Shown: positions 34,011 to 45,528 of the stretch, piece after piece | How the letters are laid out: each line of letters begins with the position of its first letter | Numbering within the stretch: position 1 is the first letter of the stretch | Program-made: the position numbers and the translations under genes | The notes under the pieces: model-generated | The model's database searches: none | The model's input: the letters and a program-made list of their open reading frames with translations, nothing else | What the model was told of the DNA's origin: nothing | From: Misgurnus anguillicaudatus | Taxonomy: Eukaryota > Chordata > Actinopteri > Cypriniformes > Cobitidae | Assembly: GCF_027580225.2 (NCBI RefSeq) | Contig: NC_073346.2 | Coordinates: forward strand, 4,086,501 to 4,150,500 | DNA length: 64,000 nt | Reading direction: 5' to 3'

Positions 34011-35134
34011 ACGCCCAGACCGACGGCTCCTGGGTGGCCCCTTGCGTCTGGTTGCGTGGCATTTTGTGCGCCACCAGCGAGGAAACTCCTGCGAGGAGAG
34101 CACGACTGGGCTTCTTGCACTCTGGCTACCCACACTGAGGACCTTCTCGTTCTTAATATGTTACACGTACAGAAACAACTTCAAGGAGACACAGAGGGGC
34201 TATGTCATGCCCAGGATTCCTATCGTCTTTTAAATGGTGTCGAGAATGGCACGCCTGCCGTTGCTGGACGATCTTGGCGCACATGCTCTCAGGCTAGATA
34301 AAACCCATTATAAATAAACACTTACATTTGACACATTTGACACAGCTGACAGATTAATGGAATAACGTTACATATCCACAATGCAAAGTCCCAGTTATTC
34401 AGTGATCACGTGTTTGGCTCGTCTTTAGCCTCATTATCTAGTAGAAAAACTTAAATTGTGCTAAAGTTGAAAGACTGTCCTATGTAAGTTGGTGACGTGT
34501 TCCACGTATTAGAGTCTGTTAAAGTAAAAGCTCTGCGGCCATTGCCTGTGGCAGTAAACTGTACTTCGCACTCACCTCTTGAAGAATCTCTTGTTTGCCT
34601 TGTGTGCTCGAGACACAATGCCACCGGTTCTTTTAAGGATGTCGCCGCCGTATGGTTAACTGTTGTCTACATTAGAAGGCAACTGCGAACCATAAAAAGG
34701 CCCTGAGACGTACAGAGATGGCGCTTTTTCGCTAAATTGCAATGCCGGCGTCCATCCGCATTTGATCAAGTATTTTCATTGCGCGTTCAAGTAGAACGAG
34801 CAGGGTCTGAGAATGGCGATTCCTTTTTGTGACCCTGTTCTAAAACAGTATGATCAGGCGGGAAAGGATCATTGAATGCAAAACCACTTTGACAGCATCC
34901 GTTACAGGGCATATGGAGACGGGCTGCGTGTGCTTTTGGCAAATGAAAGGCTTCGGGCACATTGTTCCTCATTTCGAAAAATCCACATTCGTCACTATTT
35001 CAAGGCGTTTGTGAAGAAATAAATAAGAATTAAAGATGAGCTGCATGAAGGCAATAAAATCGTGAGTCATTCCAAAAGTTACACCGGCACATTCGCTGAG
35101 GAGCGCAATCGACTCGCTCGGGCCAGCTGGGGTG

Positions 35135-35217
35135 GTCAGGATGGCCGAGCGGTCTAAGGCGCTGCGTTCAGGTCGCAGTCTCCTCTGGAGGCGTGGGTTC
35201 GAATCCCACTTCTGACA
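35135..35217 (+). tRNA. tRNA-Leu-CAG: tRNA-Leu (CAG), unit 14
   Basis: Same sequence as the copy at 1617-1699. Confidence 0.96.
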
Positions 35218-36009
35218 TTCTGTTGCCTTTGTTGTAGCCACCCGTGCTGTGTATCGCGCTTTCTTCCGAGGGAGCGTCCTTTTCAAAGACGCCAGGAGAC
35301 AGGCACGCGGGGGACGACCCGGTTTCCCATTTTGGTAGAGATGAAGGTTCAAGGTTCAATTTATTGCAATATAGTGTCAAACACAATTGGAATTCTTTAC
35401 AGCCAGTCACGCATGGATGTAATGTGGCAAACGAAACATTAAGACAGACCAAGATATGACAATACACAGTCATATGGAAGGTGAATGGAAGGTGCTAAGA
35501 GTAATAATGATACTTACACTAATACTGAATGATAAAAGTAGGAGTAATAGAAACAATAAAGTGCAAACAGTGCATTCAGTCCTGAAAAGGAATTGAACTG
35601 TCATTAAGCAGCCAGGCGGCCGTGGGAAAGAAGCTCAGGCGATGCCGGGATTTTGCAGTTCTCGGGAGCCGAAGCCTTCTACCTGAAGGGAGCAGCTGAA
35701 ACATGGTACAGCCTGGATGAGATGGGTCAGACATAATTTTTCTTGCCCTTCTCACAGCCCTGAGGTTGTGAAGGGATTCCAGAGAAGGTAGAGAGGTGTT
35801 GATCACTCTCTCTGCCGAGCGGATCACCCGCTGCAGCTTGGCCTTGTCCTTGGCTGCTGCAGCAGGGAACCATGTAATTATTGATTGTGTAATAATGGAT
35901 TTAATGATGGCAGAGTAAAACCGGATTAATATTTAATAATGAAGTTTTGCAGCTGGCCTCCAGAATCCAGCTGTCTTCTCCAAGCATGACTTCCCAGGTT
36001 TCTGGCGTT

Positions 36010-36082
36010 GGGCCAGTGGCGCAATGGATAACGCGTCTGACTACGGATCAGAAGATTCTAGGTTCGACTCCTGGCTGGCTCG
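36010..36082 (+). tRNA. tRNA-Arg-ACG: tRNA-Arg (ACG), unit 15
   Basis: Same sequence as the copy at 2492-2564. Confidence 0.96.
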
Positions 36083-36350
36083 ATCCTGTTTTTACTCCTT
36101 CCTCCCACACGTTGGGTGTCTGCTGTCCTGCGTCAACATGCCTCAGTAGAGCAGAGGACGCACACCAGGCTCTGATTGCTCAGATGGCGGAGCGCAGGAC
36201 TGCAGGCAGGCAATTTAGCCGTCCAACCTTAGGTCGATGGGCCGGAGGCAGTGAAGCTTTGCCTCTTGGAGGTGCTGCGATCCTTGCCTTCGAAGCCAGC
36301 GTTGCGCATAACCCGGCCGGTGAAAAAGGCAAGCGCACGTCAAAAGAGCG

Positions 36351-36422
36351 TTCCCTGACCGGGAATTGAACCCGGGCCGCGGCGGTGAGAGCGCCGAATC
36401 CTAGCCACTAGACCACCAGGGA
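36351..36422 (-). tRNA. tRNA-Glu-CTC: tRNA-Glu (CTC), unit 15, A57 variant
   Basis: T at 36367 (+) changes the T loop from TTCGATT to TTCAATT. Position 57 is normally any purine, so folding and the B box should tolerate it. Confidence 0.94.
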
Positions 36423-36514
36423 GGACACGCTGGCCTTCAGGCCGTGGATGCCTGGCACACTGTGCGGAAGGAAAACGGGGCTAAAGTCTCAAACTAGTCG
36501 ACAAAAGGGCACCC

Positions 36515-36588
36515 TGCCCCGTGTGAGGCTCGAACTCACGACCTTCAGATTATGAGACTGACGCGCTGCCTAACTGCGCCAACGAGGC
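36515..36588 (-). tRNA. tRNA-Met-CAT: tRNA-Met (CAT), unit 15
   Basis: Same sequence as the copy at 420-493. Confidence 0.96.
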
Positions 36589-37712
36589 ACGCCCAGACCG
36601 ACGGCTCCTGGGTGGCCCCTTGCGTCTGGTTGCGTGGCATTTTGTGCGCCACCAGCGAGGAAACTCCTGCGAGGAGAGCACGACTGGGCTTCTTGCACTC
36701 TGGCTACCCACACTGAGGACCTTCTCGTTCTTAATATGTTACACGTACAGAAACAACTTCAAGGAGACACAGAGGGGCTATGTCATGCCCAGGATTCCTA
36801 TCGTCTTTTAAATGGTGTCGAGAATGGCACGCCTGCCGTTGCTGGACGATCTTGGCGCACATGCTCTCAGGCTAGATAAAACCCATTATAAATAAACACT
36901 TACATTTGACACATTTGACACAGCTGACAGATTAATGGAATAACGTTACATATCCACAATGCAAAGTCCCAGTTATTCAGTGATCACGTGTTTGGCTCGT
37001 CTTTAGCCTCATTATCTAGTAGAAAAACTTAAATTGTGCTAAAGTTGAAAGACTGTCCTATGTAAGTTGGTGACGTGTTCCACGTATTAGAGTCTGTTAA
37101 AGTAAAAGCTCTGCGGCCATTGCCTGTGGCAGTAAACTGTACTTCGCACTCACCTCTTGAAGAATCTCTTGTTTGCCTTGTGTGCTCGAGACACAATGCC
37201 ACCGGTTCTTTTAAGGATGTCGCCGCCGTATGGTTAACTGTTGTCTACATTAGAAGGCAACTGCGAACCATAAAAAGGCCCTGAGACGTACAGAGATGGC
37301 GCTTTTTCGCTAAATTGCAATGCCGGCGTCCATCCGCATTTGATCAAGTATTTTCATTGCGTGTTCAAGTAGAACGAGCAGGGTCTGAGAATGGCAATTC
37401 CTTTTTGTGACCCTGTTCTAAAACAGTATGATCAGGCGGGAAAGGATCATTGAATGCAAAACCACTTTGACAGCATCCGTTACAGGGCATATGGAGACGG
37501 GCTGCGTGTGCTTTTGGCAAATGAAAGGCTTCGGGCACATTGTTCCTCATTTCGAAAAATCCACATTCGTCACTATTTCAAGGCGTTTGTGAAGAAATAA
37601 ATAAGAATTAAAGATGAGCTGCATGAAGGCAATAAAATCGTGAGTCATTCCAAAAGTTACACCGGCACATTCGCTGAGGAGCGCAATCGACTCGCTCGGG
37701 CCAGCTGGGGTG

Positions 37713-37795
37713 GTCAGGATGGCCGAGCGGTCTAAGGCGCTGCGTTCAGGTCGCAGTCTCCTCTGGAGGCGTGGGTTCGAATCCCACTTCTGACA
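37713..37795 (+). tRNA. tRNA-Leu-CAG: tRNA-Leu (CAG), unit 15
   Basis: Same sequence as the copy at 1617-1699. Confidence 0.96.
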
Positions 37796-38587
37796 TTCTG
37801 TTGCCTTTGTTGTAGCCACCCGTGCTGTGTATCGCGCTTTCTTCCGAGGGAGTGTCCTTTTCAAAGACGCCAGGAGACAGGCACGCGGGGGACGACCCGG
37901 TTTCCCATTTTGGTAGAGATGAAGGTTCAAGGTTCAATTTATTGCAATATAGTGTCAAACACAATTGGAATTCTTTACAGCCAGTCACGCATGGATGTAA
38001 TGTGGCAAACGAAACATTAAGACAGAACAAGATATGACAATACACAGTCATATGGAAGGTGAATGGAAGGTGCTAAGAGTAATAATGATACTTACACTAA
38101 TACTGAATGATAAAAGTAGGAGTAATAGAAACAATAAAGTGCAAACAGTGCATTCAGTCCTGAAAAGGAATTGAACTGTCATTAAGCAGCCAGGCGGCCG
38201 TGGGAAAGAAGCTCAGGCGATGCCGGGATTTTGCAGTTCTCGGGAGCCGAAGCCTTCTACCTGAAGGGAGCAGCTGAAACATGGTACAGCCTGGATGAGA
38301 TGGGTCAGACATAATTTTTCTTGCCCTTCTCACAGCCCTGAGGTTGTGAAAGGATTCCAGAGAAGGTAGAGAGGTGTTGATCACTCTCTCTGCCGAGCGG
38401 ATCACCCGCTGCAGCTTGGCCTTGTCCTTGGCTGCTGCAGCAGGGAACCATGTAATTATTGATTGTGTAATAATGGATTTAATGATGGCAGAGTAAAACC
38501 GGATTAATATTTAATAATGAAGTTTTGCAGCTGGCCTCCAGAATCCAGCTGTCTTCTCCAAGCATGACTTCCCAGGTTTCTGGTGTT

Positions 38588-38660
38588 GGGCCAGTGGCGC
38601 AATGGATAACGCGTCTGACTACGGATCAGAAGATTCTAGGTTCGACTCCTGGCTGGCTCG
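38588..38660 (+). tRNA. tRNA-Arg-ACG: tRNA-Arg (ACG), unit 16
   Basis: Same sequence as the copy at 2492-2564. The flank has a private C-to-T (tctggtgttg) about 5 bp upstream. Confidence 0.96.
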
Positions 38661-38928
38661 ATCCTGTTTTTACTCCTTCCTCCCACACGTTGGGTGTCTG
38701 CTGTCCTGCGTCAACATGCCTCAGTAGAGCAGAGGACGCACACCAGGCTCTGATTGCTCAGATGGCGGAGCGCAGGACTGCAGGCAGGCAATTTAGCCGT
38801 CCAACCTTAGGTTGATGGGCCGGAGGCAGTGAAGCTTTGCCTCTTGGAGGTGCTGCGATCCTTGCCTTCGAAGCCAGCGTTGCGCATAACCCGGCCGGTG
38901 AAAAAGGCAAGCGCACGTCAAAAGAGCG

Positions 38929-39000
38929 CTCCCTGACCGGGAATCGAACCCGGGCCGCGGCGGTGAGAGCGCCGAATCCTAGCCACTAGACCACCAGGGA
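38929..39000 (-). tRNA. tRNA-Glu-CTC: tRNA-Glu (CTC), unit 16, discriminator G
   Basis: Same discriminator change as unit 14 (C at 38929 on +). Confidence 0.94.
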
Positions 39001-39092
39001 GGACACGCTGGCCTTCAGGCCGTGGATGCCTGGCACACTGTGCGGAAGGAAAACGGGGCTAAAGTCTCAAACTAGTCGACAAAAGGGCACCC

Positions 39093-39166
39093 TGCCCCGT
39101 GTGAGGCTCGAACTCACGACCTTCAGATTATGAGACTGACGCGCTGCCTAACTGCGCCAACGAGGC
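39093..39166 (-). tRNA. tRNA-Met-CAT: tRNA-Met (CAT), unit 16
   Basis: Same sequence as the copy at 420-493. Confidence 0.96.
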
Positions 39167-40290
39167 ACGCCCAGACCGACGGCTCCTGGGTGGCCCCTTG
39201 CGTCTGGTTGCGTGGCATTTTGTGCGGCACCAGCGAGGAAACTCCTGCGAGGAGAGCACGACTGGGCTTCTTGCACTCTGGCTACCCACACTGAGGACCT
39301 TCTCGTTCTTAATATGTTACACGTACAGAAACAACTTCAAGGAGACACAGAGGGGCTATGTCATGCCCAGGATTCCTATCGTCTTTTAAATGGTGTCGAG
39401 AATGGCACGCCTGCCGTTGCCGGACGATCTTGGCGCACATGCTCTCAGGCTAGATAAAACCCATTATAAAAAAACACTTACATTTGACACATTTGACACA
39501 GCTGACAGATTAATGGAATAACGTTACATATCCACAATGCAAAGTCCCAGTTATTCAGTGATCACGTGTTTGGCTTGTCTTTAGCCTCATTATCTAGTAG
39601 AAAAACTTAAATTGTGCTAAAGTTGAAAGACTGTCCTATGTAAGTTGGTGACGTGTTCCACGTATTAGAGTCTGTTAAAGTAAAAGCTCTGCGGCCATTG
39701 CCTGTGGCAGTAAACTGTACTTCGCACTCACCTCTTGAAGAATCTCTTGTTTGCCTTGTGTGCTCGAGACACAATGCCACCGGTTCTTTTAAGGATGTCG
39801 CCGCCGTATGGTTAACTGTTGTCTACATTAGAAGGCAACTGCGAACCATAAAAAGGCCCTGAGACGTACAGAGATGGCGCTTTTTCGCTAAATTGCAATG
39901 CCGGCGTCCATCCGCATTTGATCAAGTATTTTCATTGCGCGTTCAAGTAGAACGAGCAGGGTCTGAGAATGGCGATTCCTTTTTGTGACCCTGTTCTAAA
40001 ACAGTATGATCAAGGGGGAAAGGATCATTGAATGCAAAACCACTTTGACAGCATCCGTTACAGGGCATATGGAGACGGGCTGCGTGTGCTTTTGGCAAAT
40101 GAAAGGCTTCGGGCACATTGTTCCTCATTTCGAAAAATCCACATTCGTCACTATTTCAAGGCGTTTGTGAAGAAATAAATAAGAATTAAAGATGACCTGC
40201 ATGAAGGCAATAAAATCGTGAGTCATTCCAAAAGTTACACCGGCACATTCGCTGAGGAGCGCAATCGACTCGCTCGGGCCAGCTGGGGTG

Positions 40291-40373
40291 GTCAGGATGG
40301 CCGAGCGGTCTAAGGCGCTGCGTTCAGGTCGCAGTCTCCTCTGGAGGCGTGGGTCCGAATCCCACTTCTGACA
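40291..40373 (+). tRNA. tRNA-Leu-CAG: tRNA-Leu (CAG), unit 16, U55C variant, possibly inactive
   Basis: C at 40355 changes the T loop from TTCGAAT to TCCGAAT. This hits the near-universal U55 (pseudouridine) and the core of the B box (GGTCCGAATCC). The stems and anticodon are unchanged. TFIIIC binding and the D-loop/T-loop contact are expected to weaken. Confidence 0.85.
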
Positions 40374-41165
40374 TTCTGTTGCCTTTGTTGTAGCCACCCG
40401 TGCTGTGTATCGCGCTTTCTTCCGAGGGAGCGTCCTTTTCAAAGACGCCAGGAGACAGGCACGCGGGGGACGACCCGGTTTCCCATTTTGGTAGAGATGA
40501 AGGTTCAAGGTTCAATTTATTGCAATATAGTGTCAAACACAATTGGAATTCTTTACAGCCAGTCACGCATGGATGTAATGTGGCAAACGAAACATTAAGA
40601 CAGAACAAGATATGACAATACACAGTCATATGGAAGGTGAATGGAAGGTGCTAAGAGTAATAATGATACTTACACTAATACTGAATGATAAAAGTAGGAG
40701 TAATAGAAACAATAAAGTGCAAACAGTGCATTCAGTCCTGAAAAGGAATTGAACTGTCATTAAGCAGCCAGGCGGCCGTGGGAAAGAAGCTCAGGCGATG
40801 CCGGGATTTTGCAGTTCTCGGGAGCCGAAGCCTTCTACCTGAAGGGAGCAGCTGAAACATGGTACAGCCTGGATGAGATGGGTCAGACATAATTTTTCTT
40901 GCCCTTCTCACAGCCCTGAGGTTGTGAAGGGATTCCAGAGAAGGTAGAGAGGTGTTGATAACTCTCTCTGCCGAGCGGATCACCCGCTGCAGCTTGGCCT
41001 TGTCCTTGGCTGCTGCAGCAGGGAACCATGTAATTATTGATTGTGTAATAATGGATTTAATGATGGCAGAGTAAAACCGGATTAATATTTAATAATGAAG
41101 TTTTGCAGCTGGCCTCCAGAATCCAGCTGTCTTCTCCAAGCATGACTTCCCAGGTTTCTGGCGTT

Positions 41166-41238
41166 GGGCCAGTGGCGCAATGGATAACGCGTCTGACTAC
41201 GGATCAGAAGATTCTAGGTTCGACTCCTGGCTGGCTCG
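41166..41238 (+). tRNA. tRNA-Arg-ACG: tRNA-Arg (ACG), unit 17
   Basis: Same sequence as the copy at 2492-2564. Confidence 0.96.
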
Positions 41239-41506
41239 ATCCTGTTTTTACTCCTTCCTCCCACACGTTGGGTGTCTGCTGTCCTGCGTCAACATGCCTC
41301 AGTAGAGCAGAGGACGCACACCAGGCTCTGATTGCTCAGATGGCGGAGCGCAGGACTGCAGGCAGGCAATTTAGCCGTCCAACCTTAGGTCGATGGGCCG
41401 GAGGCAGTGAAGCTTTGCCTCTTGGAGGTGCTGCGATCCTTGCCTTCGAAGCCAGCGTTGCGCATAACCCGGCCGGTGAAAAAGGCAAGCGCACGTCAAA
41501 AGAGCG

Positions 41507-41578
41507 TTCCCTGACCGGGAATCGAACCCGGGCCGCGGCGGTGAGAGCGCCGAATCCTAGCCACTAGACCACCAGGGA
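41507..41578 (-). tRNA. tRNA-Glu-CTC: tRNA-Glu (CTC), unit 17
   Basis: Same sequence as the copy at 256-327. Confidence 0.96.
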
Positions 41579-41670
41579 GGACACGCTGGCCTTCAGGCCG
41601 TGGATGCCTGGCACACTGTGCGGAAGGAAAACGGGGCTAAAGTCTCAAACAAGTCGACAAAAGGGCACCC

Positions 41671-41744
41671 TGCCCCGTGTGAGGCTCGAACTCACGACCT
41701 TCAGATTATGAGACTGACGCGCTGCCTAACTGCGCCAACGAGGC
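41671..41744 (-). tRNA. tRNA-Met-CAT: tRNA-Met (CAT), unit 17
   Basis: Same sequence as the copy at 420-493. Confidence 0.96.
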
Positions 41745-42868
41745 ACGCCCAGACCGACGGCTCCTGGGTGGCCCCTTGCGTCTGGTTGCATGGCATTTTG
41801 TGCGCCACCAGCGAGGAAACTCCTGCGAGGAGAGCACGACTGGGCTTCTTGCACTCTGGCTACCCACACTGAGGACCTTCTCGTTCTTAATATGTTACAC
41901 GTACAGAAACAACTTCAAGGAGACACAGAGGGGCTATGTCATGCCCAGGATTCCTATCGTCTTTTAAATGGTGTCGAGAATGGCACGCCTGCCGTTGCTG
42001 GACGATCTTGGCGCACATGCTCTCAGGCTAGATAAAACCCATTATAAATAAACACTTACATTTGACACATTTGACACAGCTGACAGATTAATGGAATAAC
42101 GTTACATATCCACAATGCAAAGTCCCAGTTATTCAGTGATCACGTGTTTGGCTCGTCTTTAGCCTCATTATCTAGTAGAAAAACTTAAATTGTGCTAAAG
42201 TTGAAAGACTGTCCTATGTAAGTTGGTGACGTGTTCCACGTATTAGAGTCTGTTAAAGTAAAAGCTCTGCGGCCATTGCCTGTGGCAGTAAACTGTACTT
42301 CGCACTCACCTCTTGAAGAATCTCTTGTTTGCCTTGTGTGCTCGAGACACAATGCCACCGGTTCTTTTAAGGATGTCGCCGCCGTATGGTTAACTGTTGT
42401 CTACATTAGAAGGCAACTGCGAACCATAAAAAGGCCCTGAGACGTACAGAGATGGCGCTTTTTCGCTAAATTGCAATGCCGGCGTCCATCCGCATTTGAT
42501 CAAGTATTTTCATTGCGCGTTCAAGTAGAACGAGCAGGGTCTGAGAATGGCGATTCCTTTTTGTGACCCTGTTCTAAAACAGTATGATCAAGGGGGAAAG
42601 GATCATTGAATGCAAAACCACTTTGACAGCATCCGTTACAGGGCATATGGAGACGGGCTGCGTGTGCTTTTGGCAAATGAAAGGCTTCGGGCACATTGTT
42701 CCTCATTTCGAAAAATCCACATTCGTCACTATTTCAAGGCGTTTGTGAAGAAATAAATAAGAATTAAAGATGAGCTGCATGAAGGCAATAAAATCGTGAG
42801 TCATTCCAAAAGTTACACCGGCACATTCGCTGAGGAGCGCAATCGACTCGCTCGGGCCAGCTGGGGTG

Positions 42869-42951
42869 GTCAGGATGGCCGAGCGGTCTAAGGCGCTGCG
42901 TTCAGGTCGCAGTCTCCTCTGGAGGCGTGGGTTCGAATCCCACTTCTGACA
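42869..42951 (+). tRNA. tRNA-Leu-CAG: tRNA-Leu (CAG), unit 17
   Basis: Same sequence as the copy at 1617-1699, but with a TTTT (42955-42958) directly downstream, so its predicted trailer is far shorter than in other copies. Confidence 0.96.
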
Positions 42952-42954
42952 TTC

Positions 42955-42958
42955 TTTT
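42955..42958 (+). terminator. New proximal T-run after tRNA-Leu of unit 17
   Basis: A G-to-T change at 42956 turns ttctgttg into ttcttttg, giving TTTT 3 nt after this tRNA-Leu copy. I saw no other unit with it. Confidence 0.6.
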
Positions 42959-43743
42959 GCCTTTGTTGTAGCCACCCGTGCTGTGTATCGCGCTTTCTTC
43001 CGAGGGAGCGTCCTTTTCAAAGACGCCAGGAGACAGGCACGCGGGGGACGACCCGGTTTCCCATTTTGGTAGAGATGAAGGTTCAAGGTTCAATTTATTG
43101 CAATATAGTGTCAAACACAATTGGAATTCTTTACAGCCAGTCACGCATGGATGTAATGTGGCAAACGAAACATTAAGACAGAACAAGATATGACAATACA
43201 CAGTCATATGGAAGGTGAATGGAAGGTGCTAAGAGTAATAATGATACTTACACTAATACTGAATGATAAAAGTAGGAGTAATAGAAACAATAAAGTGCAA
43301 ACAGTGCATTCAGTCCTGAAAAGGAATTGAACTGTCATTAAGCAGCCAGGCGGCCGTGGGAAAGAAGCTCAGGCGATGCCGGGATTTTGCAGTTCTCGGG
43401 AGCCGAAGCCTTCTACCTGAAGGGAGCAGCTGAAACATGGTACAGCCTGGATGAGATGGGTCAGACATAATTTTTCTTGCCCTTCTCACAGCCCTGAGGT
43501 TGTGAAGGGATTCCAGAGAAGGTAGAGAGGTGTTGATCACTCTCTCTGCCGAGCGGATCACCCGCTGCAGCTTGGCCTTGTCCTTGGCTGCTGCAGCAGG
43601 GAACCATGTAATTATTGATTGTGTAATAATGGATTTAATGATGGCAGAGTAAAACCGGATTAATATTTAATAATGAAGTTTTGCAGCTGGCCTCCAGAAT
43701 CCAGCTGTCTTCTCCAAGCATGACTTCCCTGGTTTCTGGCGTT

Positions 43744-43816
43744 GGGCCAGTGGCGCAATGGATAACGCGTCTGACTACGGATCAGAAGATTCTAGGTTCG
43801 ACTCCTGGCTGGCTCG
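43744..43816 (+). tRNA. tRNA-Arg-ACG: tRNA-Arg (ACG), unit 18
   Basis: Same sequence as the copy at 2492-2564. Confidence 0.96.
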
Positions 43817-44084
43817 ATCCTGTTTTTACTCCTTCCTCCCACACGTTGGGTGTCTGCTGTCCTGCGTCAACATGCCTCAGTAGAGCAGAGGACGCACACC
43901 AGGCTCTGATTGCTCAGATGGCGGAGCGCAGGACTGCAGGCAGGCAATTTAGCCGTCCAACCTTAGGTCGATGGGCCGGAGGCAGTGAAGCTTTGCCTCT
44001 TGGAGGTGCTGCGATCCTTGCCTTCGAAGCCAGCGTTGCGCATAACCCGGCCGGTGAAAAAGGCAAGCGCACGTCAAAAGAGCG

Positions 44085-44156
44085 TTCCCTGACCGGGAAT
44101 CGAACCCGGGCCGCGGCGGTGAGAGCGCCGAATCCTAGCCACTAGACCACCAGGGA
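44085..44156 (-). tRNA. tRNA-Glu-CTC: tRNA-Glu (CTC), unit 18
   Basis: Same sequence as the copy at 256-327. Confidence 0.96.
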
Positions 44157-44248
44157 GGACACGCTGGCCTTCAGGCCGTGGATGCCTGGCACACTGTGCG
44201 AAAGGAAAACGGGGCTAAAGTCTCAAACTAGTCGACAAAAGGGCACCC

Positions 44249-44322
44249 TGCCCCGTGTGAGGCTCGAACTCACGACCTTCAGATTATGAGACTGACGCGC
44301 TGCCTAACTGCGCCAACGAGGC
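44249..44322 (-). tRNA. tRNA-Met-CAT: tRNA-Met (CAT), unit 18
   Basis: Same sequence as the copy at 420-493. Confidence 0.96.
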
Positions 44323-45445
44323 ACGCCCAGACCGACGGCTCCTGGGTGGCCCCTTGCGTCTGGTTGCGTGGCATTTTGTGCGCCACCAGCGAGGAAACTC
44401 CTGCGAGGAGAGCACGACTGGGCTTCTTGCACTCTGGCTACCCACACTGAGGACCTTCTCGTTCTTAATATGTTACACGTACAGAAACAACTTCAAGGAG
44501 ACACAGAGGGGCTATGTCATGCCCAGGATTCCTATCGTCTTTTAAATGGTGTCGAGAATGGCACGCCTGCCGTTGCTGGACGATCTTGGCGCACATGCTC
44601 TCAGGCTAGATAAAACCCATTATAAATAAACACTTACATTTGACACATTTGACACAGCTGACAGATTAATGGAATAACGTTACATATCCACAATGCAAAG
44701 TCCCAGTTATTCAGTGATCACGTGTTTGGCTCGTCTTTAGCCTCATTATCTAGTAGAAAAACTTAAATTGTGCTAAAGTTGAAAGACTGTCCTATGTAAG
44801 TTGGTGACGTGTTCCACGTATTAGAGTCTGTTAAAGTAAAAGCTCTGCGGCCATTGCCTGTGGCAGTAAACTGTACTTCGCACTCACCTCTTGAAGAATC
44901 TCTTGTTTGCCTTGTGTGCTCGAGACACAATGCCACCGGTTCTTTTAAGGATGTCGCCGCCGTATGGTTAACTGTTGTCTACATTAGAAGGCAACTGCGA
45001 ACCATAAAAAGGCCCTGAGACGTACAGAGATGGCGCTTTTTCGCTAAATTGCAATGCCGGCGTCCATCCGCATTTGATCAAGTATTTTCATTGCGTGTTC
45101 AAGTAGAACGAGCAGGGTCTGAGAATGGCAATTCCTTTTTGTGACCCTGTTCTAAAACAGTATGATCAGGCGGGAAAGGATCATTGAATGCAAAACCACT
45201 TTGACAGCATCCGTTACAGGGCATATGGAGACGGCTGCGTGTGCTTTTGGCAAATGAAAGGCTTCGGGCACATTGTTCCTCATTTCGAAAAATCCACATT
45301 CGTCACTATTTCAAGGCGTTTGTGAAGAAATAAATAAGAATTAAAGATGAGCTGCATGAAGGCAATAAAATCGTGAGTCATTCCAAAAGTTACACCGGCA
45401 CATTCGCTGAGGAGCGCAATCGACTCGCTCGGGCCAGCTGGGGTG

Positions 45446-45528
45446 GTCAGGATGGCCGAGCGGTCTAAGGCGCTGCGTTCAGGTCGCAGTCTCCTCTGGA
45501 GGCGTGGGTTCGAATCCCACTTCTGACA
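45446..45528 (+). tRNA. tRNA-Leu-CAG: tRNA-Leu (CAG), unit 18
   Basis: Same sequence as the copy at 1617-1699. Confidence 0.96.

Larger units (their letters stand above)
33432..36009 (+). repeat. Array unit 14 (2,578 bp)
   Basis: The Tyr relic is at 33591-33678 and the LINE remnant at 35344-35958. The tRNA-Glu discriminator base is changed (C at 33773 on +). Agacagacc near 35447 is private. Confidence 0.97.
36010..38587 (+). repeat. Array unit 15 (2,578 bp)
   Basis: The Tyr relic is at 36169-36256 and the LINE remnant at 37922-38536. Private changes are a T-loop change in tRNA-Glu (T at 36367), gggagtgtcc near 37852, gtgaaagga in the LINE remnant near 38350, and tctggtgttg just upstream of the next tRNA-Arg. 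Confidence 0.97.
38588..41165 (+). repeat. Array unit 16 (2,578 bp), most diverged
   Basis: The Tyr relic is at 38747-38834 and the LINE remnant at 40500-41114. This unit has the most private changes: ggttgatgg in the Tyr relic, gtgcggcacc near 39226, gttgccgga near 39420, ataaaaaaac near 39468, ggcttgtc near 39574, gatgacctg near 40194, a T-loop change in tRNA-Leu (40355), and gttgataac near 40956. The tRNA-Glu discriminator change is shared with unit 14. Confidence 0.97.
41166..43743 (+). repeat. Array unit 17 (2,578 bp)
   Basis: The Tyr relic is at 41325-41412 and the LINE remnant at 43078-43692. Private changes are aaacaagtc near 41650, gttgcatgg near 41788, and T at 42956, which creates a T-run just past tRNA-Leu. 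Confidence 0.97.
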
